NCBI RefSeq assembly: GCF_002026305.1
Contig: NZ_MVAB01000001.1
Location: forward strand, 248,001-312,000
DNA from: Vagococcus martis
Lineage (GTDB): Bacteria; Bacillota; Bacilli; Lactobacillales; Vagococcaceae
Reading direction: 5' to 3'
Length of the DNA stretch: 64,000 nt
In this document: positions 19,713 to 29,428 of the stretch, one piece after another
Layout: every line of letters begins with the position of its first letter
How positions within the stretch are numbered: the first letter of the stretch is position 1
Notes under the pieces: model-generated
Seen by the model: the letters and a program-made list of their open reading frames with translations, nothing else
Told to the model about the DNA's origin: nothing
The model's database searches: none
Position numbers and translations under genes: made by a program

Positions 19713-21177
19713 TGTCTGCACCTGCCTTATGATCTTTAAACCATTTTCTAAAGCTATCTTTGTATTTTGGTGGTCTTGGTAAATCTCTGACATCTGTCCA
19801 ACCTTTTACAAGTCCAGGCCCTTTATTAATAAAGCCTCCAAACTGGTACATATTTGTAACAGAAGTTGGCGATTTTTTACTTAATACACCCATTCCACCA
19901 TGTGCCATATGAATCGCTGAATTAAATAAAAATGGTGAGGCAGTTCCACTACCAATGACTTTCATTTGGAAATCTTCAAATCCGTGTTTCATTTTCAAAT
20001 CATCTGTCATCACTTTACGATGCTCGATTAATAATTCATGTAGTGGAATCTTAACAGGACATGTTTCTGTACAAGCACCACACAAACTTGATGCGTAAGG
20101 CAACTCTCCAAACTGTTTGTATCCACCCAACACTGGAGATAAGACAGCACCAATTGGACCTGGATAAATAGACCCATAACCATGTCCACCAATATGACGA
20201 TAAACAGGACACACATTCAAACATGAACCACAACGAATGCATTGTAGGACTGGTTGGAAAGCTGTTCCTAACGCATTTGAACGACCATTATCCACGATAA
20301 TCACGTGGAAGTCTTCTGGTCCATCTGATTCATCTGCTCGTTTTTGTCCAGCAAACGTCACATAAGTGGTTAAACTTTGACCAACCGCACTTCTAGCCAG
20401 TAAGTTATCCAACACTTCTGCTTCTTTCATCGTTGGGACAATTCGTTCCATTCCCATTAAGACAATTTGCGTTTTCGGAATACTAATCGTCAAATCAGCA
20501 TTTCCTTCATTTGTATCCAAATTAATCATACCACTATCAGCAATCGCAAAGTTACAACCCGTAATCCCCACTTCTGCTTCAAGGAAAAATTTTCTCATGA
20601 CTTCACGAGCACATCTAGCTAAATTTACTGGATCATTATCCCCTTTGTAGCCAAGTTTTTTCTCAAAAACTGCACGAATTTGTTCTCTATTTTTATGAAT
20701 ACTTGGAAACACAATATGTGATGGTTCATCCCAATCATCCATTTGCAAAATAAATTCTGCTAAGTCAGTTTCCATCACACTTACACCATCAAGTGTTAGC
20801 AGCATAGGATCGACATCTACTTCTGTTGTGACCATTGATTTTGATTTAACAATTTTTTTTGCTTTTTTCTCTATGACGATTTGTTTGACATACTCATTAG
20901 CTTCTTCTGCTGTTTGAGCAAAATAAACATGTCCACCTTGTTTGGCGACATTGTCACTAAATTGTTCTAGGTAATCGGGTAAGTAGGCAATGGTATGTTG
21001 TCTGATACTCTCACCTAACTCACGCCACTCTTGCCAATTACCTAACTTATCACGAGCACCTTCACGTTTTACCCATTGAGCATCCTGAGCTTTAGCCACA
21101 GCTTGTTGCATAAATACATCTTTTTTACTATCTTCTAATCGCTCTTTAAATGGTTTTGTACTTGTTGTTAATCCCAT
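19705..21177 (-). CDS. lutB: lactate utilization iron-sulfur protein LutB
   Basis: 490 residues. An N-terminal LUD-type domain is followed by a ferredoxin-like region with two Cys clusters, CIRCGSCLNVCPVYRHIGGH and LCGACTETCPVKIPLHELL, which should bind two [4Fe-4S] clusters and pass electrons from lactate. The start ATG shares one base with the lutA stop (TAATG), so the genes are coupled. Middle gene of the lutABC operon. Confidence 0.96.
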   Translation of the reverse strand: MGLTTSTKPFKERLEDSKKDVFMQQAVAKAQDAQWVKREGARDKLGNWQEWRELGESIRQHTIAYLPDYLEQFSDNVAKQGGHVYFAQTAEEANEYVKQIVIEKKAKKIVKSKSMVTTEVDVDPMLLTLDGVSVMETDLAEFILQMDDWDEPSHIVFPSIHKNREQIRAVFEKKLGYKGDNDPVNLARCAREVMRKFFLEAEVGITGCNFAIADSGMINLDTNEGNADLTISIPKTQIVLMGMERIVPTMKEAEVLDNLLARSAVGQSLTTYVTFAGQKRADESDGPEDFHVIIVDNGRSNALGTAFQPVLQCIRCGSCLNVCPVYRHIGGHGYGSIYPGPIGAVLSPVLGGYKQFGELPYASSLCGACTETCPVKIPLHELLIEHRKVMTDDLKMKHGFEDFQMKVIGSGTASPFLFNSAIHMAHGGMGVLSKKSPTSVTNMYQFGGFINKGPGLVKGWTDVRDLPRPPKYKDSFRKWFKDHKAGADND

Positions 21178-21935
21178 TAGTTTGCCACCTCGCTAGATAA
21201 TTGAATTCGACTAGTATCGACATTTGAATTTAATATTTCTGCGATGTGCATGATTTTAATCGGATTACCATCTCGGTTAAACTTACCACCGATATTCATT
21301 AAGCAACCCATATCGGCACTGATTAAAGTATCTGCTCCCGTATTAATAACGTCATTCATTTTTTCTGTGACCATCTGCTCAGAAATCTCTGGCATTTTCA
21401 CTGAGAATGTTCCACCAAAACCACAACAATTTTCAATATGACCTAATGGAATCATTTCTAAGCCTTCAACATTATCCAATAATACAAATGGTGCTTCTCT
21501 TTCTCCTAACAGACGTGTCATGTGACAAGAACGATGATAGGTTGCTTTTCCTTCATAACACGCACCTACATCTGTTAGTCCTAATACTCGGTAAATAAAT
21601 TGACTAAATTCGTATGTTTTCTCTGCTAGTTCAACTGCTTTAGGATAATACACATCATCATCCTTCAACAAATCAGGATATTCACGTAACATACCCACGC
21701 AAGACCCTGCTCCACCTACTACGTAATCTGAGTTTTCAAATGCTTCTAATTGATTGATTAGTGTTGCTTTGCTCTTCTTTTCATAACCACTGTTAAACGT
21801 TGGTTGCCCACAACAAATTTGTTTTTCGGGAAAATCAACCTGGCAACCCAATCGTTCTAGTACTTCGACCATTGCAATGCCCACATTTGGAAACATCAAG
21901 TCGACAACACAACTAGTAAATATGCTTACTCTCAT
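21177..21935 (-). CDS. lutA: lactate utilization protein LutA (CCG domains)
   Basis: Start at ATG 21935 (MRVSIFTSCVVDLMFPNVG) with GGAGGAG upstream; 252 residues. Two cysteine-rich CCG domains end in CCGQPTFNSGY and CCGFGGTFSVK, ligands for an iron-sulfur centre. LutA is the probable lactate-binding oxidoreductase part of the complex. First gene of the lutABC operon, lying downstream of the L-lactate permease gene on the same strand. Confidence 0.95.
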   Translation of the reverse strand: MRVSIFTSCVVDLMFPNVGIAMVEVLERLGCQVDFPEKQICCGQPTFNSGYEKKSKATLINQLEAFENSDYVVGGAGSCVGMLREYPDLLKDDDVYYPKAVELAEKTYEFSQFIYRVLGLTDVGACYEGKATYHRSCHMTRLLGEREAPFVLLDNVEGLEMIPLGHIENCCGFGGTFSVKMPEISEQMVTEKMNDVINTGADTLISADMGCLMNIGGKFNRDGNPIKIMHIAEILNSNVDTSRIQLSSEVAN

Positions 21936-22046
21936 TTTTACTCCTCCAAGCAACAATTTGTTTATTTACATCACATGTCTATTTTACCACTAGAAAAAAG
22001 ATTGAAACACTTTCACAAGTCGTTTTTTATGGTTTTTATACATATT

Positions 22047-23579
22047 TTATAAACAATTCATTAATTTACCTACTCCAACTATAACTAAACATAGAATTAT
22101 AGTATAAAGTAAACAATAAAACATCGCTTTTTTAAGGATAATCCCTTCTTCACCATCTAAGCCGGTAGCTCCTGTTGCAATGGCAATGCTCTGCGGTGAT
22201 ATCATTTTACCAGCCGTTGCACCTGCCATATTTGCCGCTGCTAACCAATAAGGATTGATTTTCAATGTATTAGCTGCTTGCACTTGTAAATCACCAAACA
22301 AGACATTTGATGACGTATCACTTCCTGTAATAAACGTTCCTAACACCCCAATAATTGGTGAAATAACTGGATAAAAAGGTCCTGTAATTCCGACTAACGT
22401 TACAGCTATCGTATCTATCATTCCGCTATATCCCATCACTTTTGATAAACCGACAATAGAACATACTGTAATAATTGTTTTCCCTAACTGTTTGATTGTA
22501 TCCAAAAGAATACCAAACATCCGACCAAACGATAATCCTTGTATTGCCCCACCTAAAAAACTAGATAAAAAAATCAATGTTCCTGGTGAAGATAACCAAT
22601 CAATATCAATTGGTTTGGCATTTGGACCATTGTAAATGTGAAAACTTGTTTTTACGCTTGCCAATGTATGATTGATTGAAGGGAATAACGATGAGCTAAA
22701 AATAATCAGAAAGAACACAAAAATAAACGGTAACCATGCTTTGATTTTTGTACTAGTCGAAATAGCGCCTATTTCTGTTTTTTCTACATTATTTTTTTGT
22801 ATCTTAGTCATAATAACTAGTGACAATAAACATACCAGTGACCCAACAATAGAAGGCAACTCAGGTCCCATAGATTTGGTAATAAAAAGTTGAGGTACAG
22901 CAAACGTTAACCCCGCCAATAAAGTCGCTAATAATACGCCATCACCTTTAAAAGCCTTCATGCCACGGCCATCCGTAATATAAACTAAAACAAACGGAAT
23001 CAGCATAATCAAAACAAATAATTGAATAGAAACAAAATAAGATAATTGCATCACATCAAGTCCAGTTACTTTAGCTAAAGTCGTTACGGGTAATCCAACT
23101 GCACCAAAAGCAGTTGGGGCTGTGTTAGCAATTAAACACACTATTGCTGCTTTAATTGGTTCCATTCCAAGCATTACTAAAATACTTGCAGGAATAGCTA
23201 CCGCTGTACCAAAACCAGCCACGGCCTCTAAAAAACCTCCAAGCCCCCATGCTAATAGCAGTACTAAAACTCTCATATCTTTTGTCAAAGAGGTTAACAT
23301 AGACATGATTGTGTCCATTCCCCCTGACTCTTTACTAATATTATAAATAAATACTGCAGAAACGATAACATAAATAATTGGCCAAAACGCCATCATAATT
23401 CCATCTAAACCAGCTGTCATACTGTGAACGAAAGAAAAATCAAATCCTATCATACTCAAAATAATTGTTCCGACAAATCCTATCATACATGCTATATCTC
23501 CTCTAATGTGAAAAACACCTAAAGATAAAATAAGCCAAATAATCGGAACAATTGCAACAAATGTTTTAAATAAATCCAT
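22047..23579 (-). CDS. lutP: L-lactate permease (LctP family)
   Basis: 510-residue multi-pass membrane protein (about 12-13 helices) of the lactate permease family, with the typical GGFLEAVAGFGTAVAIPASIL motif (shown as GFLEAVAGFGTAVAIPA), NTAPTAFGAVG and GSDTSSNVLFG. It imports or exports lactate with protons. It lies about 110 bases upstream of lutA on the same strand, consistent with joint use of lactate. GGAGGG ribosome site before ATG 23579. Confidence 0.94.
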   Translation of the reverse strand: MDLFKTFVAIVPIIWLILSLGVFHIRGDIACMIGFVGTIILSMIGFDFSFVHSMTAGLDGIMMAFWPIIYVIVSAVFIYNISKESGGMDTIMSMLTSLTKDMRVLVLLLAWGLGGFLEAVAGFGTAVAIPASILVMLGMEPIKAAIVCLIANTAPTAFGAVGLPVTTLAKVTGLDVMQLSYFVSIQLFVLIMLIPFVLVYITDGRGMKAFKGDGVLLATLLAGLTFAVPQLFITKSMGPELPSIVGSLVCLLSLVIMTKIQKNNVEKTEIGAISTSTKIKAWLPFIFVFFLIIFSSSLFPSINHTLASVKTSFHIYNGPNAKPIDIDWLSSPGTLIFLSSFLGGAIQGLSFGRMFGILLDTIKQLGKTIITVCSIVGLSKVMGYSGMIDTIAVTLVGITGPFYPVISPIIGVLGTFITGSDTSSNVLFGDLQVQAANTLKINPYWLAAANMAGATAGKMISPQSIAIATGATGLDGEEGIILKKAMFYCLLYTIILCLVIVGVGKLMNCL

Positions 23580-23872
23580 GTCATACCCTCCATATTATGT
23601 TTAATAAACAAAAAGACGAATTAAGCTACACCTCCTCATCATAAGAAACTATAAAGAATCACATATACCTATCTAAACAAATTAACAAATACAAGATATG
23701 ATTATATATACTTTAACACATATATAAGTAAAATAAATATGAAATTTTCTTTTTTATACATAAAAAAACCAAATAATAAAAATTAAATAACATATTTCAT
23801 ATAATATAGAACACTAATCACAAATCACGAAACCATGCATTTAACCAAAACATAACCAATAAAGTTATATTA

Positions 23873-23901
23873 TTGACAAAATAAATAAAACATAAGACAA
23901 T
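23873..23901 (+). promoter_or_regulatory. candidate promoter of the alcohol dehydrogenase gene
   Basis: TTGACA (23873-23878), 17 bases, GACAAT (23896-23901). The -35 box is perfect, the -10 box 4/6. It lies 24 bases before the ATG. The remainder of 23580-23872 is A+T-rich with no gene or clear structure that I can support. Confidence 0.45.
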
Positions 23902-23924
23902 AACTTAATAGAAATGGGGAATAG

Positions 23925-25119
23925 ATGATGAAAAACTTTGATTTTCATGCACCAACAAACACATTATTTGGAAAAGATCAAATTCAGCAGTTACCAAAAG
24001 TATTAAACCAATATGGAAAAACTGTTTTACTAGCTTACGGTGGTGGAAGTATCAAACGTAGTGGGTTATACGATAAAATTTACGAATTAATCGGAGCAGA
24101 CACAACAATAGTCGAACTTAGCGGTATTGAGCCAAATCCAAGACTAGACACTGTTATAAAAGGAGTTAAACTATGTAAAGAGCATCAAGTTGATGTAATT
24201 TTAGCAGTTGGTGGTGGGTCAACTATCGATTGTTCTAAAGCTATTGCAGCGGGCGTCTTTCATGAAGGAAACCCTTGGGAATTTGTCACAGACGACGGTG
24301 TTACCATTGAAAAAACTTTGCCTATCGTGACGATTTTAACTATTGCAGCAACAGGTTCAGAAATGAACTGGGGATCAGTGATTACAAACGAAGAGACCAA
24401 AGAAAAGTTGAGTTTCCATAGTCGTTTAGTGATTCCAAAGGTGTCTATTTTAGATCCAACTTATACATTCTCAGTACCTACTTATCAAACAATGGCTGGC
24501 TCAGCAGATATTTTTTCTCATTTAATTGAAAATTATTTTAATCAAACACCAGATACAATGGTTCAAGACGGAATTGCAGAAGGATTGATGAGAACTGTAT
24601 TACACTACACGCCTACTGCTCTTAAAGAACCAACAAATTATGAAGCTCGTGCTAACTTAATGTGGGCAAGCTCTCTTGCTCTTAATGGTTTGACAGGAAA
24701 CGGAAAATTCGGAGTATGGTCATGTCACCCAATGGAACATGAGTTAAGTGCTTACTATGACATCACTCATGGTATTGGATTAGCTATCTTAACACCAAGA
24801 TGGATGGAACATGTCCTAAATGATGATACTGTTGAACGATTTGCTTTATATGGGCATCGTGTCTTTGATTTAGAGGTAAATGATGACTTGTACATCACAG
24901 CTAAAGAAGCTATTAAACTCACTTATGACACTTTTGTTGATTGGGGTGTGCCAATGACATTGCCAGAAGTGGGGATTGATGAGTCTCTCTTAAAAGAAAT
25001 GGCTGAACAAGCAGTCCATCACTCTAATATTAGCACGAAAGCATACGTTCCTTTGAGTGTAGAAGATGTCCTAAAAATATATACAAACTCACTTGTGCCA
25101 ATGATTTTGGCTCTATAAT
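23925..25119 (+). CDS. iron-containing alcohol dehydrogenase (3' end altered by ISL3 insertion)
   Basis: 397-residue group III (YqhD/butanol dehydrogenase type) oxidoreductase that would reduce aldehydes with NAD(P)H. Family features: GGGSIKRSGLYD, AVGGGSTIDCSKAI for the nucleotide, TGSEMN, and metal ligands in GSADIFSHLIE, CHPMEHELSAYYDITHG. An insertion sequence sits in its last codons: the gene now ends LVPMILAL, with the final residues and stop read from the element. The sequence beyond the element would give LVPMIF and stop, so only the extreme C-terminus is changed and activity is probably kept. Start at the first of two adjacent ATG codons is arbitrary. Confidence 0.9.
25101..25108. 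repeat. target-site duplication, left copy
   Basis: ATGATTTT directly before the left inverted repeat of the ISL3 element; an identical 8-mer follows the right end at 26583-26590. Eight-base duplications are usual for ISL3. Confidence 0.93.
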
Positions 25120-25222
25120 TTCTACTGTTGGTAACGAAAGTTACTAGCAGTTTTTAGTACACAAAAACATGTGTTATCCGTTAGAATGAAATTGCGAAAC
25201 AACAATCTAAGGAGGATACCAC

Positions 25223-26512
25223 ATGTCATACTCACAGACTATCAAAGATATCTTAAATATACTAGACCTAAATATTATTTTTAATGAAAATTGTTTGTCT
25301 ACTAGGAAAATAAAGGGAGTTTTCTCTAGAGTATTTGAAGGTTTTTTAGATGAAACACCAGAATGTTGTCTTCATTGCGAAGAAAAGGATACACACATTA
25401 TTAAGTGGGGATATACTACTAGTTTAATTAAAGTTCCTGCTATTTCTGAATACGTTACATATGTTCAATTAAAGAAACGTCGTTTCTTGTGCAAAGATTG
25501 TAAATCGACATTTGTTTTAGATACGCCTTTTGTTTCTAGAAACAATTCTATTTCTAACAATTTAAAACGTCTTGTTGCTAAAAAACTAACTTCTAAACAA
25601 TCTATGAGTGACATTTCAAAACAAGCAAACGTTTCTACTTCAACTGTTTATCGGGTACTTAAAGAATGGTATCACCCCATTCAGAAATATAGTTATTCCT
25701 TACCAGCTGTCCTTTGTTTTGATGAGTTTAAATCTGTAAAAAAAGTAGCTGGATCTATGAGTTTTATTATGATAGATGGTGACACTAAGGAGTTAATTGA
25801 TATTTTACCTGATCGAAGATTACCTAAGATCGAGAAATACTTTAACGGATTCTCTTTATCTAACAGAGAACAAGTGAAGTATGTTGTTTCTGATATTTAT
25901 CAACCCTACATCATCTTAACTAAGAGACTTTTTCCTAACGCTAAAGTCGTTTTAGATAAATTTCATCTAGTTCAACACATTGGTAGAGCTTTTCAAAAAA
26001 TACGAATTAGAATAATGAATCAATTAAAGCATAAAGATAATGGAATTATTTATAGACGAATAAAAAAATATTGGAAATTACTTCAAAAAAGTTATGGCAA
26101 ACTAGACTTTATTCAACAACAATGGCACTCTTCATTTAAAACGTATCTTTCTGAAAAAGAATTACTTGAACGCCTACTTACTTACAATGCTGAACTTACA
26201 GATGCTTATAATATTTACCAACAGATTTTAAGATCTTTTCAAACAAAAGATTATTCTTTATTTGTAGATTTAATCAATCAAAAAACTCTTTTTCAAGAGT
26301 ATATACCTGTTTTTAAAACATTTAGAAAGTATCAAGAAGAAATAAAAAATACTTTTGAAACATCGTATTCAAACGGTCCTTTAGAATGTATGAACAATCA
26401 TATTAAAGTCATTAAGCGTAATGCCTATGGCATGAGAAGTTTTTATAATTTCAAATTACGAATAGCAATTTGTTTAAAAAAATCTGTATTCAAGACACCA
26501 AAAAAGATCTAG
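25223..26512 (+). CDS. ISL3-family transposase
   Basis: 429 residues, full length. N-terminal zinc-finger-like cysteines (CCLHCEEK, then CKDCKS), a helix-turn-helix (SMSDISKQANVSTSTVYRVL), then the DDE-type catalytic core with candidate acidic residues in LCFDEFKS, VVSDIYQPY/VVLDKFHLVQH and the C-terminal SNGPLECMNNHIKVIKRNAYG. Ribosome site AAGGAGG before ATG. Only transposase of the element. Confidence 0.95.
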   Translation: MSYSQTIKDILNILDLNIIFNENCLSTRKIKGVFSRVFEGFLDETPECCLHCEEKDTHIIKWGYTTSLIKVPAISEYVTYVQLKKRRFLCKDCKSTFVLDTPFVSRNNSISNNLKRLVAKKLTSKQSMSDISKQANVSTSTVYRVLKEWYHPIQKYSYSLPAVLCFDEFKSVKKVAGSMSFIMIDGDTKELIDILPDRRLPKIEKYFNGFSLSNREQVKYVVSDIYQPYIILTKRLFPNAKVVLDKFHLVQHIGRAFQKIRIRIMNQLKHKDNGIIYRRIKKYWKLLQKSYGKLDFIQQQWHSSFKTYLSEKELLERLLTYNAELTDAYNIYQQILRSFQTKDYSLFVDLINQKTLFQEYIPVFKTFRKYQEEIKNTFETSYSNGPLECMNNHIKVIKRNAYGMRSFYNFKLRIAICLKKSVFKTPKKI

Positions 26513-26534
26513 AAAACATGTTGTTTTCTAGATC
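26506..26534 (+). terminator. hairpin at the transposase stop codon
   Basis: Perfect 13-bp stem (26506-26518 with 26522-26534), loop TGT, overlapping the transposase stop codon. There is no T-run after it, so it may act as a weak terminator or a transcript-end stabiliser rather than a full intrinsic terminator. Confidence 0.55.
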
Positions 26535-26599
26535 CTAAATTCTAACGTTTTAACTCTTACCAACAGTAGTTGACAAAGAGCCATGATTTTTTAAACAAT

Positions 26600-26635
26600 A
26601 AAACGCCATTCTCACTATTATGAGAGTGGCGTTTT
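26600..26635. terminator. bidirectional terminator between adh/ISL3 and queH
   Basis: 15-bp arms, 26600-26614 with 26621-26635, with a single G-T pair (AAAACGCCATTCTCA/TGAGAGTGGCGTTTT). The queH stop codon lies in the loop. It was probably the original terminator of the alcohol dehydrogenase gene before the ISL3 insertion. Confidence 0.85.
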
Positions 26636-27343
26636 GTCATTAATATAGTCTTTTGCTTCTTTATTAATTGCTTTTAAATCAATACCTTGTTTCGTCGCGG
26701 CAAACACACAGCCACAATAGCATTGACGATAAATGTCGTAATCTTTACACATGGATATTGAACGTTGGTACCCACCTCTTTTTTTGAAGTCACTTGGTAA
26801 ATAAGCCACATCATATAGTTTCTGAATATCAAGTCCAATTGTATTAATCAATTGAGCATCTTTTTTAGGTGAAATAGTTAGTGCACTCCCAAAGTAATCA
26901 AACCCTCTTTTTTGTGCTTCTTCAGCCACTAAGTCTAATCTCATTTGAAAACAACTTTCACAACGTGCGCCACCTTCAGGCTCATTCGCCAATCCTTTTT
27001 TAGTCATCGTCTGAATAAAAACATTTGGCTCATACTCGGCTTCTATAAACTCGACATGCTTATCATTCTTTTTATTGAATTGCTCAACAAATTCTTTTTG
27101 AACGATGGCTCGTCTCTCATACTCACTTTTAGGATATATATTTGAATTAGCAAAATAAATCGTGACATCGGCATAATTTGTTAAAAATTCTAATGTATAA
27201 GTGCTACAAGGTGCACAACAACTATGAAGTAAAATCTTCGGGCGAAACGATTCCTCTTCCCATTTTTTTATTAATTGAAGCAACACACTGTCATAATTAA
27301 TCGTTTGATTTTTTAAACTGTTGATAATCTCCAATGAGTCCAT
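26618..27343 (-). CDS. queH: epoxyqueuosine reductase QueH
   Basis: Last step of queuosine synthesis for tRNA wobble position 34: reduces epoxyqueuosine to queuosine. 241 residues with the cysteine motifs of the QueH (non-QueG) family: LLHSCCAPCSTYTLEF near the N-terminus, GGARCESCFQMRLDL in the middle and CYCGCVFA near the C-terminus, which bind an iron-sulfur cluster and a metal. AAAGGAG ribosome site before ATG 27343. Stands alone; no other queuosine genes nearby. Confidence 0.95.
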   Translation of the reverse strand: MDSLEIINSLKNQTINYDSVLLQLIKKWEEESFRPKILLHSCCAPCSTYTLEFLTNYADVTIYFANSNIYPKSEYERRAIVQKEFVEQFNKKNDKHVEFIEAEYEPNVFIQTMTKKGLANEPEGGARCESCFQMRLDLVAEEAQKRGFDYFGSALTISPKKDAQLINTIGLDIQKLYDVAYLPSDFKKRGGYQRSISMCKDYDIYRQCYCGCVFAATKQGIDLKAINKEAKDYINDKTPLS

Positions 27344-27639
27344 TGTTAATACTCCTTTATTGCATCTGTTTATTTTATTATAACAAAATGATATGTGCTG
27401 TTGCTAGATTAGTGATATTTTTAAAGTCATATCAATGCTTTTTACAAGAAAGAACTCATTATCAGATATTTGGTAACTAACTCTCCATTATTCTTCATAA
27501 ATAAGAATGATTTACCCAAGACCTCTTATACACGAGTTGATTAAATAACTAATAAAAAAGGTAACAGGAAAAATCTCTTTAAACCTTTATATATTAGGGA
27601 TGCTCACTTTTATTAACAATATGTAAGCCAATGATTACT

Positions 27640-28105
27640 TATAATACTAGGGGGATTTTGAGACAATTAAAACAGAAAAAATAAAAAAGTAATGGGGTTT
27701 TTAATTTTCATTGGGGTAGGTCTATCAATAAACATACTATCAACGCAGGCAAATTCTATTGATAATATTTAAGTATTAAAGCAGAAAAACAAATGCTATT
27801 GTATTGAGGTTATGCTAATACAGTTAGACATATATGTGATGGAGTAGTAATATGATAGTAAGCAATATTCGGTTTAACTTGCTTTAAAAAATACTAGCGC
27901 TATAAATTCAAAAACATATAAAACTTTTGATAAACAAACTAAAGCAGATACATCCAACTAAGTTGGGTTTGTCCTCATAGGTACAGTAAGCATTCTTAAA
28001 AAATGTTAATCAAGTAAAAGTAACAGACTAAAAACTACAAATTTATAGTGTTGATCATGGCAGTTGGATTTTTAGAGTTTCTGGAGGAACAGTAGATATT
28101 AATTA
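27640..28105 (+). pseudogene. decayed small secreted-protein gene (family not recognised)
   Basis: After TATAAT and AGGGGGAT, pieces of a reading frame appear in changing frames: VMGFLIFIGVGLSINILST followed by QANS (signal-peptide-like), GYANTVRHICDGVV, ALKNTSAINSKTYKTFDKQT, and finally VDHGSWIFRVSGGTVDIN before a stop at about 28104. They are separated by stops and frame changes, so the gene is dead. The remaining upstream part, 27344-27640, is A+T-rich with nothing I can support. I do not recognise the family; secreted peptide is an inference from the signal-like start. Confidence 0.4.
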
Positions 28106-28114
28106 AGGAGAAAT

Positions 28115-28552
28115 ATGAATAATTACTATAACAACTCATTAAATTACCTAAAAAAAAATTTTACAATACAAAATTTTCCATTAGATTTATTTCCTGATTT
28201 TCATGTAGAACATTTACAAAATAAAGTAATAAATAATCCTTTAAATCAAATTTATAATCTCAAGAAGGAGGATATACAATTAGAGTGTTTTTCTATTACT
28301 AATTTAACTACTGAGAATATTTATATAAACCCTAAAAAATCAAATTATTTTGAGCTTTTTTTAAATGATGATGCAGAAAATATTATCTTATATGTTATTT
28401 TAGAAAAAACAATAGGATGTATCGAAAGTAATAGTGATAGACTCTTTTGTAAATTGCTCATGGCTATGAAACCTAATGAAAAAGATTTAAATAACGAGCA
28501 TGTTTTTACTATGTTCCAAAATATTGAACGTACAATAAAGGATATATATTAA
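28115..28552 (+). CDS. hypothetical protein, 145 residues
   Basis: Not recognised. Starts MNNYYNNSLNYLKKNF after AAGGAG, is very A+T-rich and asparagine-rich, has no signal peptide or membrane helix, and ends VFTMFQNIERTIKDIY. Predicted as a mixed alpha/beta soluble protein by eye. It begins 10 bases after the decayed secreted-protein remnant, so the two were probably an operon; a partner or immunity role can be guessed but not shown. The open frame is intact although its neighbour is broken. Confidence 0.6.
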   Translation: MNNYYNNSLNYLKKNFTIQNFPLDLFPDFHVEHLQNKVINNPLNQIYNLKKEDIQLECFSITNLTTENIYINPKKSNYFELFLNDDAENIILYVILEKTIGCIESNSDRLFCKLLMAMKPNEKDLNNEHVFTMFQNIERTIKDIY

Positions 28553-28635
28553 GTTATGTGACGATTTATTAAGTCAGAGTAACTTGTAATAACGTTTAAA
28601 TAAACCATGTATTTATTTATCGAAAAATAGATTGA

Positions 28636-28767
28636 AGAGGCTGACCCAAAAGTCTTTAAAATAGAAAAATCCCATGAAATCAGTTTGTTAAAACACTGAG
28701 TTCGTGGGGTTTCTGTTTTGTTAGTTTAGTGATTTTCATTTAAAAAGTTACTTTTGGGTTAGCCTCT
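28636..28767. repeat. MITE-like palindromic element
   Basis: 132 bp bounded by 18-base inverted repeats that match at 17 positions (AGAGGCTGACCCAAAAGT at 28636-28653; complement of 28750-28767). Inside, a second imperfect inverted pair (about 28657-28684 and 28698-28722) lets the whole unit fold into one long hairpin. It has no coding capacity. Ends of the type GAGGCTGACCCAAAA resemble those of IS elements and mobile repeats common in this group (from memory, IS1182-like); a target duplication is not evident. Confidence 0.7.
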
Positions 28768-28804
28768 TATTATTCGTATAAGATTGATTATTGTAAGCAA
28801 TTAG

Positions 28805-29347
28805 TTAATTAACTTCGTAAAATATAGTTTTATATTTTTTTATATAAGTATCGGGTATAAATTTATTTAATACTAATACTATATTTCGTTCCTCATTAAA
28901 ATATAGTATTGGATAGATTTCATTTGTATTGACTCCTAAACTATCTATAAGGAGCAACTCTGAAGTCTCATCTTTAAATTTAGTCATATCTGAGTGATTA
29001 TCGAACATGATAATCTTCCCTGTTCTCATTTCATTAGGAGGAAAATATATTCCTTCTTCTTCATTACCTGTTTCAGGTTGAATATCAAACTCTATTATCT
29101 TTTTTGCTTTCTCATAATGTTCTTGATTTAACATATCTTCAGTAGCTACAAAATTCTCATTATAATTAATTAATAGTTTTTCATCTTCAAAGAGTGTTAG
29201 CAGTTTCTCAATATATTCATCGTCTGTTAATTTTACTTCTAATTTGGTACCTGCATCTTCTGAGACTTCTTTTTCTGATTTTGAATTACATGCTGTCAAC
29301 ACTATAAAAAGGCTTAACAAGGGGATGAGCATTAATCTTATTTTCAT
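28805..29347 (-). CDS. putative lipoprotein, function unknown
   Basis: 180 residues. MKIRLMLIPLLSLFIVLTAC is a lipoprotein signal with lipobox LTAC (Cys20), followed by an acidic linker (NSKSEKEVSEDAG) and a soluble domain containing DEYIEKLLTLFEDEKLLINY and IVLVLNKFIPDTYIKKYK. I do not recognise the domain. GGAGCTT is a poor ribosome site. It lies between a MITE-like element and a gene-fragment region, so it belongs to the accessory stretch. Confidence 0.75.
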   Translation of the reverse strand: MKIRLMLIPLLSLFIVLTACNSKSEKEVSEDAGTKLEVKLTDDEYIEKLLTLFEDEKLLINYNENFVATEDMLNQEHYEKAKKIIEFDIQPETGNEEEGIYFPPNEMRTGKIIMFDNHSDMTKFKDETSELLLIDSLGVNTNEIYPILYFNEERNIVLVLNKFIPDTYIKKYKTIFYEVN

Positions 29348-29428
29348 TTTAAGCTCCTTAATTTTTACATAAATATACCATAATAAAATTAACTTGGCAT
29401 AATGCTACATTATGTAAATTCTTATTCT

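Larger units (their letters stand above)
25109..26582 (+). mobile_element. ISL3-family insertion sequence, complete
   Basis: 1474-bp element. The ends are imperfect inverted repeats: left GGCTCTATAATTTCTACTG, right (read inward on the minus strand) GGCTCTTTGTCAACTACTG, both continuing with TTGGTAA. It is flanked by the 8-bp direct repeat ATGATTTT (25101-25108 and 26583-26590). One full-length transposase gene fills it. Intact ends, duplication and open frame indicate a recent insertion. Confidence 0.95.

Noticed and set aside
19705-19793. Longer lutC starting at 19793
   Set aside because: Would overlap lutB by about 90 bases; the ATG at 19712 has a ribosome site and the family N-terminus.
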